Positions 45,369-54,687 are shown, numbered from the stretch's first letter. The stretch: DNA of 64,000 bases from Sandaracinaceae bacterium (GCA_016706685.1 JADJJE010000012.1:62001-126000), one strand, 5' to 3'. Numbers and translations: made by a program. The notes: a model not told the origin generated them from the sequence alone.

Positions 45369-46307
45369 TCAAGGGGTGCGCGGCACCCATGGAAAGTACG
45401 GGGGCTCGTCTTCGCAGCTGGGCACGTCGTCGCGCGCGCAAAAGATGCGCATGTGGAAGTGGCTGCGGTGGGGTGAGCCCCGTGGCTGGTCCAGAACGGC
45501 CTCGGCCCGCGCGATGATCTCCGCGCTGGCCCGCTGGTTGCGCGCGTGGCGCAGCAGCGCCTGAATCAACGGGTTGGCCACGAAGAGGTACTGCGGGTGC
45601 ACCTCGGGGTGGCTCAGCAGGGCTTCCACCAGCGTCCAGTTGCGGGCCACGTCGAAGCCGTAGAGCCGCCCCCCGTGCGGGCCCACCAGCTGCGCCGTCA
45701 TGTGCACGAAGCCGGGCGCCGCGGGCAGGGCGCGACCCTGGGGGTCCACCATGTAGAAGCCGATGTCCACGTCGCGGCCGCTGCGGTGCGAGCGATGCGG
45801 CCGAAGGCGACCGCCGCCCTCGCGCGAGAGATCGCCCACCACCAAGCGGCTGCCGGGGGCAGAGCGCGCCACCGCGTGCGCGCCGTACACCAGCAGCGTG
45901 ACCAGCTCCGCCGTGCCGTAGTGCTCGCCGCGGGACTCCGACTTGACCAGCAGCGCCGGGTCGGTGGGGACGGGCACGCCGTTGCGCAGGAGCCCGCCGT
46001 TGGAGCGGCCGAGCGAGACGGACCGCGAGTGCCCGACGATCGCGGCCACCGTGCCGGGAGGCGGAGCCGGCGGCGCGGGCGGCGTGCTGGCGGCGCGGTC
46101 CAGTGCGGCCTCTTCTCGGGCGATCTCTTCGTCGATGACCCGTTGCTCTTCTTCGGTGGGCTCGCCGTGTCCTGCGGCGTGCGCCTCTTCCCGCGCGAGC
46201 TCCTCGTCCGTGGTGGGGGGTGGCATGTCCGCCAGGGCGCCCACGGCCAGCAGCGAGCACGCCACGAGGGCGAGCGCGAGTGAGCCATGGCGGTTCCGGG
46301 GGAGCAT
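45369..46307 (-). CDS. mepA: Penicillin-insensitive murein endopeptidase (MepA/M74-like)
   Basis: The 312-residue protein has a signal peptide (MLPRNRHGSLALALVACSLLAVGALA) and a Glu-rich linker. An LAS-type metallopeptidase domain follows with HRSHRSGRDVDIGFY and a C-terminal SPHRSHFHMRIFC, which supply the His and Asp zinc ligands. It should cleave D-Ala-mDAP cross-links in peptidoglycan. With the downstream hydrolase and NlpC/P60 lipoprotein it forms a minus-strand cell-wall gene group. Confidence 0.87.
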   Translation of the reverse strand: MLPRNRHGSLALALVACSLLAVGALADMPPPTTDEELAREEAHAAGHGEPTEEEQRVIDEEIAREEAALDRAASTPPAPPAPPPGTVAAIVGHSRSVSLGRSNGGLLRNGVPVPTDPALLVKSESRGEHYGTAELVTLLVYGAHAVARSAPGSRLVVGDLSREGGGRLRPHRSHRSGRDVDIGFYMVDPQGRALPAAPGFVHMTAQLVGPHGGRLYGFDVARNWTLVEALLSHPEVHPQYLFVANPLIQALLRHARNQRASAEIIARAEAVLDQPRGSPHRSHFHMRIFCARDDVPSCEDEPPYFPWVPRTP

Positions 46308-46399
46308 GACCCCCCAGCATGCAGGCTCAGGCACCCGAGGCAATGCGCGATGTGGCTAGTGGCGACCGGCGGACCCGCGCGAGCACCGGCCCAGCGGCC

Positions 46400-46415
46400 G
46401 AATTCCCGTGAATTC
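46400..46415. promoter_or_regulatory. Paired GAATTC inverted/direct repeat
   Basis: GAATTC-CCGT-GAATTC lies in the 227-bp gap between mepA (leftward) and the acyl carrier protein gene (rightward). It is an AT-rich patch in GC-rich DNA and may be an operator; its role is unproven. Confidence 0.3.
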
Positions 46416-46534
46416 TGGCCACTTGGCCGATGCCACGGGCTTGCCAAGACGAGGCTCGCGTGCTTTATGGGCAGCGGCTCGGACCCACACGGTCCCACCC
46501 CAACGTTACCGTCGTTCCCACGAGGATGCGCATC

Positions 46535-46780
46535 ATGGATCGCCCAAGTCTGCTCGCGTTGTTTCAGAAGATGGCTGGCGAGGTCGCCGAGAAGGACCTC
46601 ACTGGCCTTGAAGAGTCGAGCGTCATCGCCGACATTGGAGTCGACTCGCTGGCCATGCTGGAGATCGTCGGCGAGATGGAGCGCGAGCTCGGCGTGCAGA
46701 TCCCGGATGACGAGCTCGTGGGCATCGAGACCGTTCAGCAGCTCCTGAACCTCGTCGAGAAGCGCGTCGCCACGGCCTAG
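46535..46780 (+). CDS. Acyl carrier protein
   Basis: The 81-residue acidic protein contains DIGVDSLAMLEIVGEME, with Ser as the phosphopantetheine attachment site in the DSL motif. ATG at 46535 is preferred over 46526 because GAGG lies 8-11 bases before it, giving a typical ACP length. It is separate from any housekeeping fab cluster and precedes an acyl-ACP desaturase gene by 21 bp, so it may be a dedicated carrier for that enzyme. Confidence 0.9.
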   Translation: MDRPSLLALFQKMAGEVAEKDLTGLEESSVIADIGVDSLAMLEIVGEMERELGVQIPDDELVGIETVQQLLNLVEKRVATA

Positions 46781-46801
46781 CGCCGAGCAGAGAGGAACCC
46801 C

Positions 46802-47623
46802 ATGGCCTCCGACCAGTACCACGAGAAGCTCTATCAACGGTTCCGCACCTTCTTCGACGAAGCGGAAGAGAACCGTCGCTGGAATCCGTACCGGGACGTG
46901 CCCTGGGACAAGATCAACCCCGACCTGCCGGAGAACGTGGCGCTGTGCGCCGAGACGTTCCTCGGGGTGGAGTCGTTCCTCCCGGACTACATCCGCTTCG
47001 GCATGGACGCCGTGCGCGTCAGCTCGCTGGCGCAGCGCTGGTTCGCAGCCAACTGGGGCTACGAAGAGCTGAAGCACAGCATGGTGCTCACCGAGTACCT
47101 CATCCGCTCCGGCAAGCGCACCGAGTCGCAGATGTTCGACTTCCAGGCCGCGCTCATGAAGCAGGTCTGGGAGCGCCCCTTCGAGACCGCTCGGCAGATG
47201 ACCATCTACGGGGTGTTCCAGGAGATGGCCACGTTCGTGATCTACCTGCGGCACGAGAAGGTGGCCCAGCGCTACAACGACGAGGCGCTGGCCACGGCCT
47301 ACCGCTTCGCAGCGCGCGATGAAGTGGCGCACGCGCGCTTCTACGAGGACGTCACCAAGGTGTGCCTCGAGGAGGACCGCGAGGGCACGCTGCGGGACAT
47401 CAACCTGGTGGTGAAGCACTTCGAGATGCCCGGCGTGGGCATCGTGCCGGACTACGACGCCCGCATCGAGGTCATGCGCGAAGAGGGCGCCGTGGACCGC
47501 GACCTGTTCTACAAGAAGGTGTTCTTCCCCACGCTGCGGCGCCTCGGGGTGGAGCGCGCCGAGCTGGGCGCGGCAGCCCGACGTGAGCGCGAAGAGCGCC
47601 GCGGCAGCGAAGCGGCGCAGTAG
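46802..47623 (+). CDS. Acyl-ACP desaturase (soluble di-iron, FA_desaturase_2 type)
   Basis: The 273-residue protein has the two ExxH iron motifs of the family (ELKH within WGYEELKHSMVL; EVAH within RDEVAHARFY) plus the other carboxylates (AETFLGVE; QEMATFVIY). It should insert a double bond into an ACP-bound acyl chain with O2 and reduced ferredoxin. A strong ribosome site (AGAGAGGAA) precedes the ATG. The adjacent ACP gene suggests a two-gene module. No reductant gene is adjacent. Confidence 0.87.
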   Translation: MASDQYHEKLYQRFRTFFDEAEENRRWNPYRDVPWDKINPDLPENVALCAETFLGVESFLPDYIRFGMDAVRVSSLAQRWFAANWGYEELKHSMVLTEYLIRSGKRTESQMFDFQAALMKQVWERPFETARQMTIYGVFQEMATFVIYLRHEKVAQRYNDEALATAYRFAARDEVAHARFYEDVTKVCLEEDREGTLRDINLVVKHFEMPGVGIVPDYDARIEVMREEGAVDRDLFYKKVFFPTLRRLGVERAELGAAARREREERRGSEAAQ

Positions 47624-47685
47624 AAATCCGGTCCCAGAACGCATAGGCTCGCGCCTGCCGGGGGTGGCCCGGCGTGGAGACGCCT

Positions 47686-50238
47686 ATGCGACGCTGTACG
47701 TGGGTTGGGATGCTCTTGGTGGTGCTCGGCTGTTCGGGCGCGCCCGATGGTGAGGAGGCCGAGCCGGCCGCGGCCGCGCCAGCGGCTGCACCTGCTGCGC
47801 CCGTCGAGCCGCCCGAGCCCGTGGAGCCACCGCCCGAGGTGCCCGAGGGCGTGGATGAAGCCGCGCTTCCGGCGGCCGCGGCTCCGCCCGCAGGTCTCGA
47901 CCCGGCGTTCGATGCAGCCCAGCCCACCCGCGGCGGGCTGTTCGCGCCGTTCGAGGCGGTGCCGCAGGACGCCTTCGCGGAGGTCATCGAGGACGCCACC
48001 GTGGTCAGCCCGGACGGGCGCCTGGCGGCTATCGCGAGCTCCAACGGGACGATCGCGGTGTACGACACCCGGCTGGGCGTGGTGCGGGCTGCGCGGCGCT
48101 TCTTCCGAAGCGCCTATGAGAGCGTGACGTTCGCGTGGGACTCGAGCTCCAACCACCTGGCCGTGCATGACCGCAATGAGCTCTGTTTGTGGCGTCTGCC
48201 CCGCGACGAGTACGTCTGCACGGTCGCGGACGCCTTCCGCGGCCTGTCCGTGGCTCGCAACGGCAACCGCATCGTGTTCCAGAACCATCCCGAGCAGGAG
48301 AACCGTCAGTTCCAGTCTTGGACGGTGGAGCGCCGGCCAACGCGCATCGCGGAGCTTCCTCCCGAGATGGAGGTGCGCCAGTCCGCCGCGTTCTCGCACC
48401 ACGTGCTGGTCGACGACGGCGAGCACTCGTGGCTGTACACAGCGTGGGGCCGCAGCGCGCCGCCCATAGACCTGGGCGAGGTCACCTTCCCGGAGCACCC
48501 CTTCGCGCCGAACGGGCGCTCGTTCATCACGCTGAGCGACACCAGCGTCCAGCAGCGCAATCCGAGCGACGGCGTGGTGCAGCAAGACGTGCCCATCGCC
48601 AACGCCAAGGACCGCGTGCGCGTGGTCATTCACCGGGATGGCTCGCGCGCGGCGCTCTGCGCGCCGGACGGCCCCGTGGTGCACGTGCGCTTGGGCCGCA
48701 ACCCGGTGGCCGAGGAGGTGGCCACGGCGGTGTGCACGGACGCGTCGCGCCCCACGCTCACGCGCACTTCTGCGGACGTGGTGACCCTCGACGCGGACGG
48801 CCTCAACCCGAGCCGCCATCGCGACGTCCGCATGGACGGTCGTGAACACAGCCTGTGGTCGCTAGAGATCGGAGAGGGCCGTGTCGTGACGCATCGTCGT
48901 GGCGGCGCGGAGCGCTTCAGCGCGGCGGGGGTGCGGCGTGTGCACACCACCGCTGGCGTCGAGGACTCGCAGGATGACGAGGGCGGCTTCAACGGGCTCG
49001 TGGCGCGCTCGCCAAGCCGGCGTACCGTGCTGCGCGTCAACGGCGCGAATCGGCCCGTGCTGGTGGCGCGCGAGTCACGCGTGACCCTCGCGGATGCCGC
49101 GCCGCTTACGTGTGACGAGTACATGGGCTGCGCGGTGTCCGCGAGCTGGGACCACGAAGAGCGGCGCGTTGCCGTCATGCATCCGAACGCCGTCGAGGTC
49201 TTCGACACCACCACGGGCGCGCGTCTGGGCCACTTCGTCACGGGGCGCGGCTGCCGTGACGCGTGCGACGAGGGCATGATCTGCATGCACGGGCACTGCG
49301 AAGAGGCGTACACCGCCGTGGGGAACGCCGAGTTCAGCCCGAGCGGCGAGCGTGTCGTGGCGGTGGCGTCCGACGGTTCCGTGGGCCTCTTCAGCGTCTC
49401 CGGGGAGCGGCTGCAGCGGCTCGCCCCGCCGGACGCGCGCGCGGTCGGGCGGCAGTCCTTCGCCTTCAGCCCCGACAGCGAGCTCGTGGCGCTGGTGCGC
49501 CGGCGCCGCCTGACCCTGGTGCGCGCCGCGGACGGCACCGAGGTGTGGAACGTGAACCTGGTGCACTTGCCCGCGACCATGGCGTTCAGCGCCGACGGCC
49601 AGAACCTGAACATCATCGACTCCGACAAGAAGCAGCTGCGCATCAGCGTGGCCGACGGCTCCCAGCTCGAGTCGCGCGAGGTGGGGACACTGCGCGGAGT
49701 GGACGGCCACGGCCGCTACGCGGTGACTTGTCGCGAGGGGCTCACGTACCTGCAGTACCTCGCGCATGGCACCGAGCGCGGGCCCCTCGGCCGCTGCCCG
49801 CCCGGCGGCCGCTTCACCGTGGCACCGGACACCGGGCTGCTGGGGCACATCCAGGGCACGCTCGCGCGCGTCCACCGCTTGAGCGATGGCGAGGTGCTCA
49901 ACGTGCGCGCCATCTGGCGCGAGTCGGCGCGCATCTACATCGTGTACACGGACTCGGGGTGGGCGCAGGTCATCGGTGGCCGCAACGCCGACGTGTACAT
50001 CCGGACGGGTCCCATCACGCGGGGCGGCCTCCGTCAGCGCGGCGCGAGCGACCGCATCCGCGAGACGCTGCTGGCCGACTTCTTCGGGGGCGTCGCGCTC
50101 CCGCCGGCGCCGAGCCCGGGCGACGTGGCCGCCGCAGCCGCTGCGGAGGCAGCCGATGCCGAGGACGCGGCGGAGCAAGCCGCAGCGGCGGCTCCGGCTG
50201 GTCCGACCGCGGCGCCCGCTGCCGCTGCTGGGGAGTGA
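47686..50238 (+). CDS. Beta-propeller-like (WD40/PQQ-type) lipoprotein
   Basis: The 850-residue protein has a lipoprotein signal (MRRCTWVGMLLVVLGC) and an Ala/Pro/Glu-rich linker. A long series of blade-like repeats follows, such as VVSPDGRLAAIASSNGTIAVYD and FAFSPDSELVALVRRRRLTLVR, which indicate a WD40-like beta-propeller. A Cys pair (CRDACDEGMICMHGHC) interrupts it. It is probably an outer-membrane-anchored scaffold or binding protein. It follows the desaturase gene by 62 bp in the same direction. The C-terminal ~50 residues are Ala-rich. Confidence 0.75.
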   Translation: MRRCTWVGMLLVVLGCSGAPDGEEAEPAAAAPAAAPAAPVEPPEPVEPPPEVPEGVDEAALPAAAAPPAGLDPAFDAAQPTRGGLFAPFEAVPQDAFAEVIEDATVVSPDGRLAAIASSNGTIAVYDTRLGVVRAARRFFRSAYESVTFAWDSSSNHLAVHDRNELCLWRLPRDEYVCTVADAFRGLSVARNGNRIVFQNHPEQENRQFQSWTVERRPTRIAELPPEMEVRQSAAFSHHVLVDDGEHSWLYTAWGRSAPPIDLGEVTFPEHPFAPNGRSFITLSDTSVQQRNPSDGVVQQDVPIANAKDRVRVVIHRDGSRAALCAPDGPVVHVRLGRNPVAEEVATAVCTDASRPTLTRTSADVVTLDADGLNPSRHRDVRMDGREHSLWSLEIGEGRVVTHRRGGAERFSAAGVRRVHTTAGVEDSQDDEGGFNGLVARSPSRRTVLRVNGANRPVLVARESRVTLADAAPLTCDEYMGCAVSASWDHEERRVAVMHPNAVEVFDTTTGARLGHFVTGRGCRDACDEGMICMHGHCEEAYTAVGNAEFSPSGERVVAVASDGSVGLFSVSGERLQRLAPPDARAVGRQSFAFSPDSELVALVRRRRLTLVRAADGTEVWNVNLVHLPATMAFSADGQNLNIIDSDKKQLRISVADGSQLESREVGTLRGVDGHGRYAVTCREGLTYLQYLAHGTERGPLGRCPPGGRFTVAPDTGLLGHIQGTLARVHRLSDGEVLNVRAIWRESARIYIVYTDSGWAQVIGGRNADVYIRTGPITRGGLRQRGASDRIRETLLADFFGGVALPPAPSPGDVAAAAAAEAADAEDAAEQAAAAAPAGPTAAPAAAAGE

Positions 50239-50296
50239 CCTCTCGAGGGGACGTGCGCCGGGCGTTCGTTCTGCCCTGCAATCGTCCTCGCTGGCC

Positions 50297-51478
50297 TCAC
50301 GGAGAGGGCGCTGCCGCCTCGCTCGGCAGCACGGTGCCTTGCTCGCTGTAGAGGCTCAGGATCCCCCACGGCGAGTAGATGTCGAACGCGAAGCCGCCCT
50401 CGGGCGCTTGGTCCGCGGGGACGATGCTCTCGTCGAACACCACGCCAATCACGCTGCCGCCGGCCTCGTCGAAGATGGGGGTGCCGGCGGGGAGGGCGAC
50501 GCGCAGGCTCCGCCCGGAACCAAACCCGTTGCTGCTGCCAAAGCCTCGCCCGAAGCCCGGGCCGGGTTCGATGCGCAGGTCGCGTGTGCTTGCCCAGCCC
50601 AGCACCTCGAAGTGCTCGTCGGGGCCCGCCGCGCCGCGGTAGGACACCAGCTGCTGGCCGGAGCGAGGCTCGCCCAGCAGCGTCACCGGGTGCTCGAACA
50701 CCACGTGCTCGCCCTGGGGCGAGAACTGAGCCACCACCCGGCCCGACGGGCGGTCTCGCAGCGCAGCGTTCGAGCGCAGCAGCGACGTCCCGCCCTCGCG
50801 CTCGGGTGGGGCGGCGCTCACGAACACGGGGCCGAGGGAGGCGTTCGGGACGAACCCGCGAAAGGCCACCGGCGGCGTCGCGTACGCGAACTCCGTGAGG
50901 TCACCGCGCTCGATGGCGCCCGTCAGGCGGAACCCTGGATACAGACGCACGCCAGGGGCGCCGTCCGCGGGGGCCGCCGCGCTGGGAGTGTGGCGCACGG
51001 CCACCACCTCCACGGGCACGTGCGTCAGGTCTTCGGCGCGTGTCCACACCAGCACGCGCATGCCCTGGGTGGCGTGCACCAGCCGAACGTCACCGTCGAC
51101 CACGTCCACCACCACGTTCGGCCAGCGTGGTGTGACCGGGTCGCCCTCTTCGGCGGGCCGCACGGCGCCATCGCGCCGGTAGCGAATCGGCGCGCGATGC
51201 TCGACCCAGGCGCGCCGCGCGTGCTGGGCCATCGAAGCTTCGTCGAGCAGGGTGGCGACCTCGCTGGGCAGCGGCTCGCTCCGGGGCAACGCAGCCGGCT
51301 CGGCGGTCTCGACTCTCTCCGGGGTCGGCCCCTGGGACGGCGCCCCTGCAGGCTCGACCTCACTCGGGTCCTGCTGCACCGCCGTCGAGCCACAGCCCAC
51401 CGCGAGCCACGCGGCCAGCCAAGCCCCGCAGACTCTGCCCGCCGAAAGTCGCGTCCAGCCATCTTCGAGTCGCGTCAT
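50297..51478 (-). CDS. Lipoprotein of unknown function
   Basis: The 393-residue protein has a signal ending WLAAWLAVGC. The mature region is Pro/Glu-rich at first, then beta-rich with repeated strand patterns (VVVDVVDGDVRLVHA; LYPGFRLTGAIERGDLTEFAY; ALRDRPSGRVVAQ). These resemble SH3-like or bacterial beta-sandwich modules. No catalytic motif is visible. It converges on the propeller lipoprotein gene and is divergent from a small membrane protein gene. Confidence 0.65.
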   Translation of the reverse strand: MTRLEDGWTRLSAGRVCGAWLAAWLAVGCGSTAVQQDPSEVEPAGAPSQGPTPERVETAEPAALPRSEPLPSEVATLLDEASMAQHARRAWVEHRAPIRYRRDGAVRPAEEGDPVTPRWPNVVVDVVDGDVRLVHATQGMRVLVWTRAEDLTHVPVEVVAVRHTPSAAAPADGAPGVRLYPGFRLTGAIERGDLTEFAYATPPVAFRGFVPNASLGPVFVSAAPPEREGGTSLLRSNAALRDRPSGRVVAQFSPQGEHVVFEHPVTLLGEPRSGQQLVSYRGAAGPDEHFEVLGWASTRDLRIEPGPGFGRGFGSSNGFGSGRSLRVALPAGTPIFDEAGGSVIGVVFDESIVPADQAPEGGFAFDIYSPWGILSLYSEQGTVLPSEAAAPSP

Positions 51479-51554
51479 GTCGTCCCCGTGTGTGCTCGTG
51501 AAGCCAGACGGTACCAGATGCCCTCGCGAGATTGGATCGGGTATCCTGGCGTCG

Positions 51555-52160
51555 ATGGCGCGTGCGCGTTCGCAGGAGTTGGTGGGCGCCGGCGTCGTGG
51601 TCGTAGCGCTCGGCTCGGTGTGTGCGCTCGGCAGCGTGTTCTTCGTCGTTGCTCCGGGGTTCGTGGCGCTCGGTTGGGGACTCGTCCTGACCTCGCTCGG
51701 CTGGGCCCTGGGTGTGGGCTTGGTGCTGCTCGCCGCGCTGAGCGCGCTGGCGCGGGCTGCCGTGGCACGGGAGCGGGCCGAGCTGTCGCATGACACAGCG
51801 GCCGGCGAGACCCACAGCGTGAGGGCGTTGCCCAAGGGGGATGGGTCCCTCTGGGTCGCGGGCCTCGGCGTCGCGCTGCTCATCGCCGGGATGGCGTGGC
51901 TGCCCATCCATGCCGTCTGCGCCGTGCTGAACGCGCGCCACCTGGGGCCGGCGGAGCCGGTCACATGCACCGTCACCGTGCGCGGCACCAAGACGAGCTG
52001 GCTGACGTGCCAGACCACGTGGTCCGGAGAGCTCGAGGACCGGCAGAGCACGATGGCATGGGTCCCCGCGCGTGGGAGCCAGTTTACCGGACTGGCACGC
52101 CCGGGTGCGCTGGGGGTCTGGATGCTGGACACCCAGTCCATCCAGGTGACCTCACCGTAG
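51555..52160 (+). CDS. Small membrane protein of unknown function
   Basis: The 201-residue protein has two close hydrophobic segments near the N-terminus (AGVVVVALGSVCALGSVFFVV; LTSLGWALGVGLVLLAAL) and a third around residues 90-110 (VAGLGVALLIAGMAWLPIH). A soluble C-terminal domain with two Cys (CTVTVRG; CQTTWSG) follows. An ATG upstream at 51477 would overlap the divergent lipoprotein start. It overlaps the convergent cupin gene by nine bases. Confidence 0.6.
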   Translation: MARARSQELVGAGVVVVALGSVCALGSVFFVVAPGFVALGWGLVLTSLGWALGVGLVLLAALSALARAAVARERAELSHDTAAGETHSVRALPKGDGSLWVAGLGVALLIAGMAWLPIHAVCAVLNARHLGPAEPVTCTVTVRGTKTSWLTCQTTWSGELEDRQSTMAWVPARGSQFTGLARPGALGVWMLDTQSIQVTSP

Positions 52161-52676
52161 CCCAGCGAGGCACGCGTGCGACACCACCGGGTAGTGCTCG
52201 CGGAACGTGGAGAGGATCTCATCGACGCGCTGCGGCGACAACGGCCCAAGCGGCGCATCGCTTCCCGGAGACCAGCGCTGCCACGGGGGCCCGCTGACCA
52301 TCACGGTGACCGCTGGGACGCCGATGGCGCGCACCCGGTGCCAGCCGTCGGGGTGCGTCATCTCGTACTCGAAGCACCCGCCCACCCGCAGCGTGAGCAC
52401 GTGCGGCGGAGGGGTGTTGCCCGCGCCAGCACCCACGGTCATCTCGTAGTCTCCGGACAGTACACGCATGGCGCTGGGCCACGGGTGAGGGTGGAACAGC
52501 GCGTCCTCGGGGCCGCACGGGTGGATGACGTGCAGCGAGATGCGGTGGCTCCCGTGATCACGGTACACGCGCTCCACGCGGGGAGGGTGGTAGTCCACGT
52601 CGAGGCTGCGCCAGCCTTCGGCGGACAGCAGCAGGGTGGGGAGCTCGCGCTCGATGTCGTGCAGGATGTTCAGCAT
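52152..52676 (-). CDS. Cupin-fold protein
   Basis: The 174-residue protein has a cupin-like core with HPHPWPSAMRVLSGDYEMTVG, followed by a GGCFEYEMTHPDGWHRV strand pair. The His residues could bind metal as in cysteine-dioxygenase-like cupins. Activity is unknown. It is divergent from a TrmB-type regulator gene across a 79-bp gap that holds a clear inverted repeat, so the regulator probably controls it. Confidence 0.7.
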   Translation of the reverse strand: MLNILHDIERELPTLLLSAEGWRSLDVDYHPPRVERVYRDHGSHRISLHVIHPCGPEDALFHPHPWPSAMRVLSGDYEMTVGAGAGNTPPPHVLTLRVGGCFEYEMTHPDGWHRVRAIGVPAVTVMVSGPPWQRWSPGSDAPLGPLSPQRVDEILSTFREHYPVVSHACLAGLR

Positions 52677-52722
52677 GGTGGTGGTCCCTTTCGATGCCTA
52701 CACCATGTGCAGCTCGCGCGCG

Positions 52723-52742
52723 CTGTACAATCTGTCGTACAG
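52723..52742. promoter_or_regulatory. Inverted repeat between regulator and cupin gene (CTGTAC-N8-GTACAG)
   Basis: Perfect 6-bp arms with an 8-bp spacer lie 13 bases before the regulator ATG and 46 bases before the cupin ATG. It is a candidate operator for the TrmB-type protein acting on both genes. Confidence 0.5.
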
Positions 52743-52755
52743 TTCCGACGACAGC

Positions 52756-53574
52756 ATGCCGAAGCAGCCCACTCCATCCTTCCGCAGCGCGCTCACGCGT
52801 CTGGGCCTCGGGCGTCACGAGTCCGCGCTCTACGCCACGCTGGTGGAGCGCTCGCCGCTCGGCGCCTCGGAGCTGGCGCGCATCACTGGCCTCGCGCGCA
52901 GCAGCGTCTACACGGCGCTGGCGTCGCTCACGTCGCTGGGTCTGGTGGGCACCACCCACGAAGAGGGTGTGAAGCGGTTCGTCGCGGAAGGTCACGGGGC
53001 GCTGGTGGACGCCATGAAGCGCGACGAGGCGCGCGCCGTCGAGCGGGCCAAGCTCGCGGCGGGCCTCGGCGCACACTTCGTGAAGGCCAAGGAGGACGCA
53101 TCGGCCCGTCTGCCGCACGTGGTGCACTTCGAGGGCATCGAGGGGCTCAAGCGCGTCTACCTCACCATGCTGCGCCAGGCGCCGCGCGGAGCGTGCATGT
53201 CCATCCTGCGCGACGACTTCTTGTGGGGCCCCGAGTGGTCGTTCGTCACCACGCCCGAGTGGCGCGCGCGCGTGCGGTCGCTCCGCAGCGAGCGCGACAT
53301 CCGCGTGCGGCTCTTGGTGCAGGACTCCCCAGCCGAGCGTGCGCAGGTCGCCGCCTATCGATCCCGTGAGCACACCGCGTTCCGCTTCTTGCCGAAGACC
53401 GTGGCCTTCGAGCGCTTCGCCCTCTACGTGCTGGGCGACATCGCCGCGGTGATGTCCACCGAGCCCCGCAACTTGGTGGGCATCCAGATCGCGAACGCGA
53501 ACCTGGCATTGAACCACCGCGCCATGTTCGACGGGCTGTGGGCCGTCTCACGAGCGCCTCGCGCGCGGAAGTGA
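52756..53574 (+). CDS. TrmB-family transcriptional regulator
   Basis: The 272-residue protein has an N-terminal winged helix (LGLGRHESALYATLVERSPLGASELARITGLARSSVYTALASL, quoted in part) typical of TrmB, and a C-terminal ligand-binding-like domain (residues ~110-260). The family is most common in archaea and senses sugars or other small ligands. The ATG at 52756 is chosen because upstream codons overlap the cupin gene. It is probably autoregulated through the adjacent inverted repeat. Confidence 0.8.
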   Translation: MPKQPTPSFRSALTRLGLGRHESALYATLVERSPLGASELARITGLARSSVYTALASLTSLGLVGTTHEEGVKRFVAEGHGALVDAMKRDEARAVERAKLAAGLGAHFVKAKEDASARLPHVVHFEGIEGLKRVYLTMLRQAPRGACMSILRDDFLWGPEWSFVTTPEWRARVRSLRSERDIRVRLLVQDSPAERAQVAAYRSREHTAFRFLPKTVAFERFALYVLGDIAAVMSTEPRNLVGIQIANANLALNHRAMFDGLWAVSRAPRARK

Positions 53575-53622
53575 GCTTCACGGCACGCTCGCGCTCGGGT
53601 GTCATGCGCTATTCTGAGCAGC

Positions 53623-54687
53623 GTGCGAGTCGTCTTCGCTTGCCTGCTCGCTCTCGCGCCCGTCGTGTCGGGTGGGCTGCTGCTCGCGTCGGCCATCACC
53701 TGGTCTGGTCGCGTGGTAGGCCTTGCCACGATCGCGCTCGGCCTTGCGCTCCCGGTCGCGGCGGGCGGGCTCCGCAAGCAAGCAGCCGCGACCTCGGTCG
53801 GCGCACTCGCGGTGCTCGCAGGGGTGGCCGTCCTTCGGGCGCAAGAGACCCCCTCGGACCCGCAGACACGGTTCGTGGGCGAGCCCGGCTGGTGGGTCTC
53901 GCCGTCTCGTGTCGTCCCCGAGTCCGACCAGCTGCTCTTCGCGACCCGACTCCTGCCCTGGGCGGGCATGGGTGTGTCGCGTGACGGCGCCCGTCGTCTG
54001 CAAACCTCGATGGCTGATGTGTACGCCGGGGACGAGCTCGACGGGGTCCCGTCGATGCTGGACGAAGCCGTCTCGGGTACGTGTAGCCAGCGCATGCTGG
54101 TGTTCGAGCCCGAACCTGGCCCGGACCAACGCGAGCGCAGTGCCATTGTCTTCCTGCACGGCTACGGCGGCGCCTGGCAGGGCTACTTCCGCGTGATGCG
54201 GGAGGTCGCGCGCGAGCGAGGCATGGTGCTGGTGCAGCCCGCCTGTGGCATCGGCACCTGGAGCACACGAGGTGACGTCTCCACGGTGGAGCATGCCCGT
54301 GCGTTCATCGAGGGCCTGCCCGGCGTCGATGCGTCGCGCATCCACCTCGTGGCTCTCTCGAACGGCGGCCGCGCCGCCACGCGGGCCCTCGCTGAGAACC
54401 CTGACGCGTTCCGCAGCGTAACGTTCGTCTCGGGGGTGCTCGAGACTCGCATCATCGAGGCGCTGCCCGACGGGCAGCGTTCCGCGCCCACACCGGTTCT
54501 CGCCATCCACGGCGGGCAGGATGACCGCGTCTCACTCGTCTCCCTCGAGCGCGGCGTGTCTGCACTGCATGCGCGTGGCTTCGACGTGACCATGCGCGTG
54601 ATGCCCACCGAAGACCACTTCCTCTTTTTCACTGCCCGCAACCGGGTGGTGAGCGAGCTGACGGCGTTCCTGGAGCGGGTCGACTGA
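53623..54687 (+). CDS. Membrane-anchored alpha/beta hydrolase
   Basis: The 354-residue protein starts with about three hydrophobic segments, then has an alpha/beta-hydrolase domain: IVFLHGYGGAWQGYF (oxyanion region), VALSNGGRAAT as the nucleophile elbow, GGQDDRVS with the Asp and EDHFLFF with the His. The elbow is A-L-S-N-G rather than strict GxSxG. It resembles dienelactone-hydrolase or polyhydroxybutyrate-depolymerase-like exported esterases. GTG at 53623 and GTG at 53599 are both possible starts; neither has a clear ribosome site. Confidence 0.7.
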   Translation: MRVVFACLLALAPVVSGGLLLASAITWSGRVVGLATIALGLALPVAAGGLRKQAAATSVGALAVLAGVAVLRAQETPSDPQTRFVGEPGWWVSPSRVVPESDQLLFATRLLPWAGMGVSRDGARRLQTSMADVYAGDELDGVPSMLDEAVSGTCSQRMLVFEPEPGPDQRERSAIVFLHGYGGAWQGYFRVMREVARERGMVLVQPACGIGTWSTRGDVSTVEHARAFIEGLPGVDASRIHLVALSNGGRAATRALAENPDAFRSVTFVSGVLETRIIEALPDGQRSAPTPVLAIHGGQDDRVSLVSLERGVSALHARGFDVTMRVMPTEDHFLFFTARNRVVSELTAFLERVD

